A program made the position numbers and the translations under genes. Below are positions 5,500 through 6,069 of a stretch of 6,069 nucleotides of DNA, one piece after another (the first letter of the stretch is position 1; each line of letters begins with the position of its first letter). Source of the DNA: Ruminococcus sp. (GTDB lineage: Bacteria; Bacillota; Clostridia; Oscillospirales; Ruminococcaceae); contig JAIDNR010000292.1 of assembly GCA_029063695.1 (NCBI GenBank), forward strand, positions 1 through 6,069, given 5' to 3'. The notes under the pieces were generated by a model. The model worked only from the letters and a program-made list of their open reading frames with translations, made no database searches and was not told the origin of the DNA.

Positions 5500-5540
5500 A
5501 TGATTTGACGAGTAGCGTGTATCTCTTTGCACTGCCTTAA
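5493..5540 (+). pseudogene. tnpB: IS66 TnpB, N-terminal fragment
   Basis: ATG at 5493 overlaps the tnpA stop by seven bases, the usual tnpA/tnpB arrangement in IS66. Fifteen codons read MLNDLTSSVYLFALP before TAA at 5538-5540. The opening MLNDLTS and the following VYL fit TnpB, but the expected GYTDMRK motif is gone, so sequence after about 5527 is foreign or decayed. Confidence 0.65.
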
Positions 5541-5597
5541 ATGTATCATTCATCTTATGCTAAATCAATAAGAAAACGATAGCTTTCAGACAGCAAA

Positions 5598-5629
5598 AAT
5601 GCACCCTTTTCAATCAGAAAGGGTGCATT
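5598..5629. terminator. Hairpin, likely minus-strand or bidirectional terminator
   Basis: AATGCACCCTTT (5598-5609) pairs perfectly with AAAGGGTGCATT (5618-5629) over twelve bases with a loop of about eight. Read on the minus strand the stem is followed by a short T run (complement of the A run at 5595-5599). On the plus strand the following sequence is GTATC, so termination there would be weak. No minus-strand gene is seen close by, so what it serves is unclear. Confidence 0.5.
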
Positions 5630-5658
5630 GTATCAAAATTGCAGTCTTTAGCCAACGT

Positions 5659-5698
5659 AAAATAGGCACTTTCAAGAGATTGAGAGTGCTTATTTTTT
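5659..5698 (+). terminator. Rho-independent terminator
   Basis: AAATAGGCACTTTC (5660-5673) pairs with GAGAGTGCTTATTT (5682-5695), with two G-U pairs and a loop of eight bases, and a run of six T (5693-5698) follows. It sits upstream of the thioesterase promoter and would insulate that gene from transcription coming from the IS66 remnant side. Confidence 0.7.
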
Positions 5699-5815
5699 GC
5701 TGTTTTGAAGTGAAATACAGCTACCATACAGCTACGAAAAAAATTCTTGATTTTTTCATTTTGTGTCATAAAGTGTTACAGAGTATCATTCTGTTTCCTG
5801 TTTCTGATTTTATAA

Positions 5816-5844
5816 TTGAAATTTTCAATCGAATGTGGTATAAT
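5816..5844 (+). promoter_or_regulatory. Consensus sigma-A promoter of the thioesterase gene
   Basis: The -35 is TTGAAA (5816-5821), the spacer is 17 bases, and the -10 is TATAAT (5839-5844) preceded by TGTGG, giving an extended -10. Transcription would begin near 5851, leaving a 5' leader of about 24 bases before the ATG at 5875. Confidence 0.8.
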
Positions 5845-5874
5845 ATTATTATCAGATGATAAGGAGTAAGTATT

Positions 5875-6069
5875 ATGAGTGAGAAAATCAGGAATAAGAA
5901 AGTTGAGGAATCCATTACGGAGACTACAAAATTGTTGCAATATAAGGAAATTAATGGGCAGAACAGGCTGTTTGGTGGTCGTCTCATGGAATGGATAGAC
6001 GAGGTGGCTGCATTGACAGCTATGAGACACTGTGGCGGACTTGTAACGACTTGTGCGGTGGATAATCTG
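5875..6069 (+). CDS. Acyl-CoA thioesterase (hotdog fold), 5' part
   Basis: Hydrolyses acyl-CoA to free fatty acid and CoA; cytosolic hotdog-fold enzymes of the 4HBT/BACH type. ATG at 5875 follows AAGGAG (5861-5866) by eight bases. The 65 residues present begin MSEKIRNKKVEES and include the family core GQNRLFGGRLMEWIDEVAAL (about residues 28-47). This holds the conserved FGG turn and, in EWID, the acidic residue expected at the active site (D42). VTTCAVDNL follows and starts the next strand. The gene runs off the right edge; full-length relatives have about 150-170 residues or carry a second domain. It has its own promoter and an upstream terminator, so it is an independent unit unrelated to the mobile debris on its left. 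Confidence 0.9.
   Translation, partial: MSEKIRNKKVEESITETTKLLQYKEINGQNRLFGGRLMEWIDEVAALTAMRHCGGLVTTCAVDNL

Larger units (their letters stand above)
5131..5540 (+). mobile_element. IS66-family remnant, left end (copy 2)
   Basis: Starts with GTAAGCGTAAAATAACGCCA, an IS66-type terminal repeat, then TATAAT at 5178-5183, the leader hairpin, a degenerate tnpA and the first codons of tnpB. Orientation and order are the same as in copy 1 at 205. Similarity to IS66 fades after the tnpB fragment at about 5527; tnpC and the right terminal repeat are not found. The sequence differs from copy 1 at many positions, so these are two different IS66 insertions or relatives, not a recent duplication. Confidence 0.8.
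5541..5815. other. Intergenic stretch between IS66 remnant and thioesterase promoter
   Basis: No gene seen. It contains the two hairpins at 5598-5629 and 5659-5698 and otherwise AT-rich sequence. The IS66 right terminal repeat (an inverted GTAAGCG) was looked for here and not found. An open frame across 5599-5859 is made of hairpin and promoter sequence and is rejected. Confidence 0.6.

Noticed and set aside
205..5540. Functional composite transposon bounded by IS66 copies
   Set aside because: Both IS66 copies lack their transposase and right ends, so the structure cannot be an active composite transposon; only recombination between the remnants remains plausible.
5220..5549. Minus-strand open frame of 109 codons across the second IS66 remnant
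   Set aside because: The plus strand here encodes recognisable TnpA ends and a TnpB start; the minus frame has a Cys/Leu/His-rich shadow composition and no ribosome binding site.
5599..5859. Plus-strand open frame of 86 codons upstream of the thioesterase
   Set aside because: It covers two hairpins and the thioesterase promoter, and no family is recognised.
1..6069. CRISPR array, tRNA or rRNA genes
   Set aside because: No regularly spaced direct repeats, no cloverleaf with a T-arm GTTCGA-type motif, and no rRNA signature sequences were seen on either strand.

Overview
The window is AT-rich and looks like an accessory region of a gut-type Clostridia genome (Lachnospiraceae or Ruminococcus-like). 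This is inferred from strong Gram-positive ribosome binding sites (AAGGAG/AAAGGAG), TATAAT promoters with TGn extensions, and the mix of IS66, IS256 and IS4 elements with a BspA-type leucine-rich repeat gene. No tRNA, rRNA or CRISPR array is visible. Most of the window is a graveyard of insertion sequences and broken genes. Only two genes look clearly alive: a two-domain protein at 3476-4906 and a thioesterase that starts at 5875 and runs off the right edge.

Layout. 1-204: nothing recognised apart from a possible IS256-type end. 205-429: left end and first 26 codons of an IS66 element (terminal repeat, leader hairpin, start of tnpA). 428-1205, minus strand: IS256/mutator transposase with one nonsense codon, missing its last third. 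1238-2464: IS4-family transposase with a complete catalytic core but a lost N-terminus, then about 140 bases of its 3' flank. 2608-2829: C-terminal part of an IS66 tnpB. 2819-2846: a good promoter, followed by a stretch (about 2850-3030) with several nested complementary segments that may be a structured RNA. 3017-3341: decayed BspA-like LRR gene with one stop and two frameshifts. 3346-3486: a short tail of an unknown protein that overlaps the next gene. 3476-4906: DUF1810 domain fused to a PPP/calcineurin-like metallophosphatase. 4907-5130: non-coding, with an inverted repeat. 5131-5540: a second IS66 left end with a degenerate tnpA and the first codons of tnpB. 5541-5815: two hairpins, one a convincing terminator. 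5816-6069: consensus promoter and the start of an acyl-CoA thioesterase gene.

How the parts relate. The IS pieces are nested and joined at internal points, so insertion was followed by deletion. The two IS66 left ends lie in the same orientation about 4.9 kb apart. Between their -10 box and tnpA start they share a leader in which a 10-bp stem is kept although one base pair has changed on both sides, which points to a selected structure. The DUF1810-phosphatase gene has its ribosome binding site inside the tail of the upstream ORF, which suggests it was once the second gene of a coupled operon whose first gene has been destroyed. The best candidates for new biology are this fusion protein, the possible structured RNA at 2850-3030, and the conserved IS66 leader.
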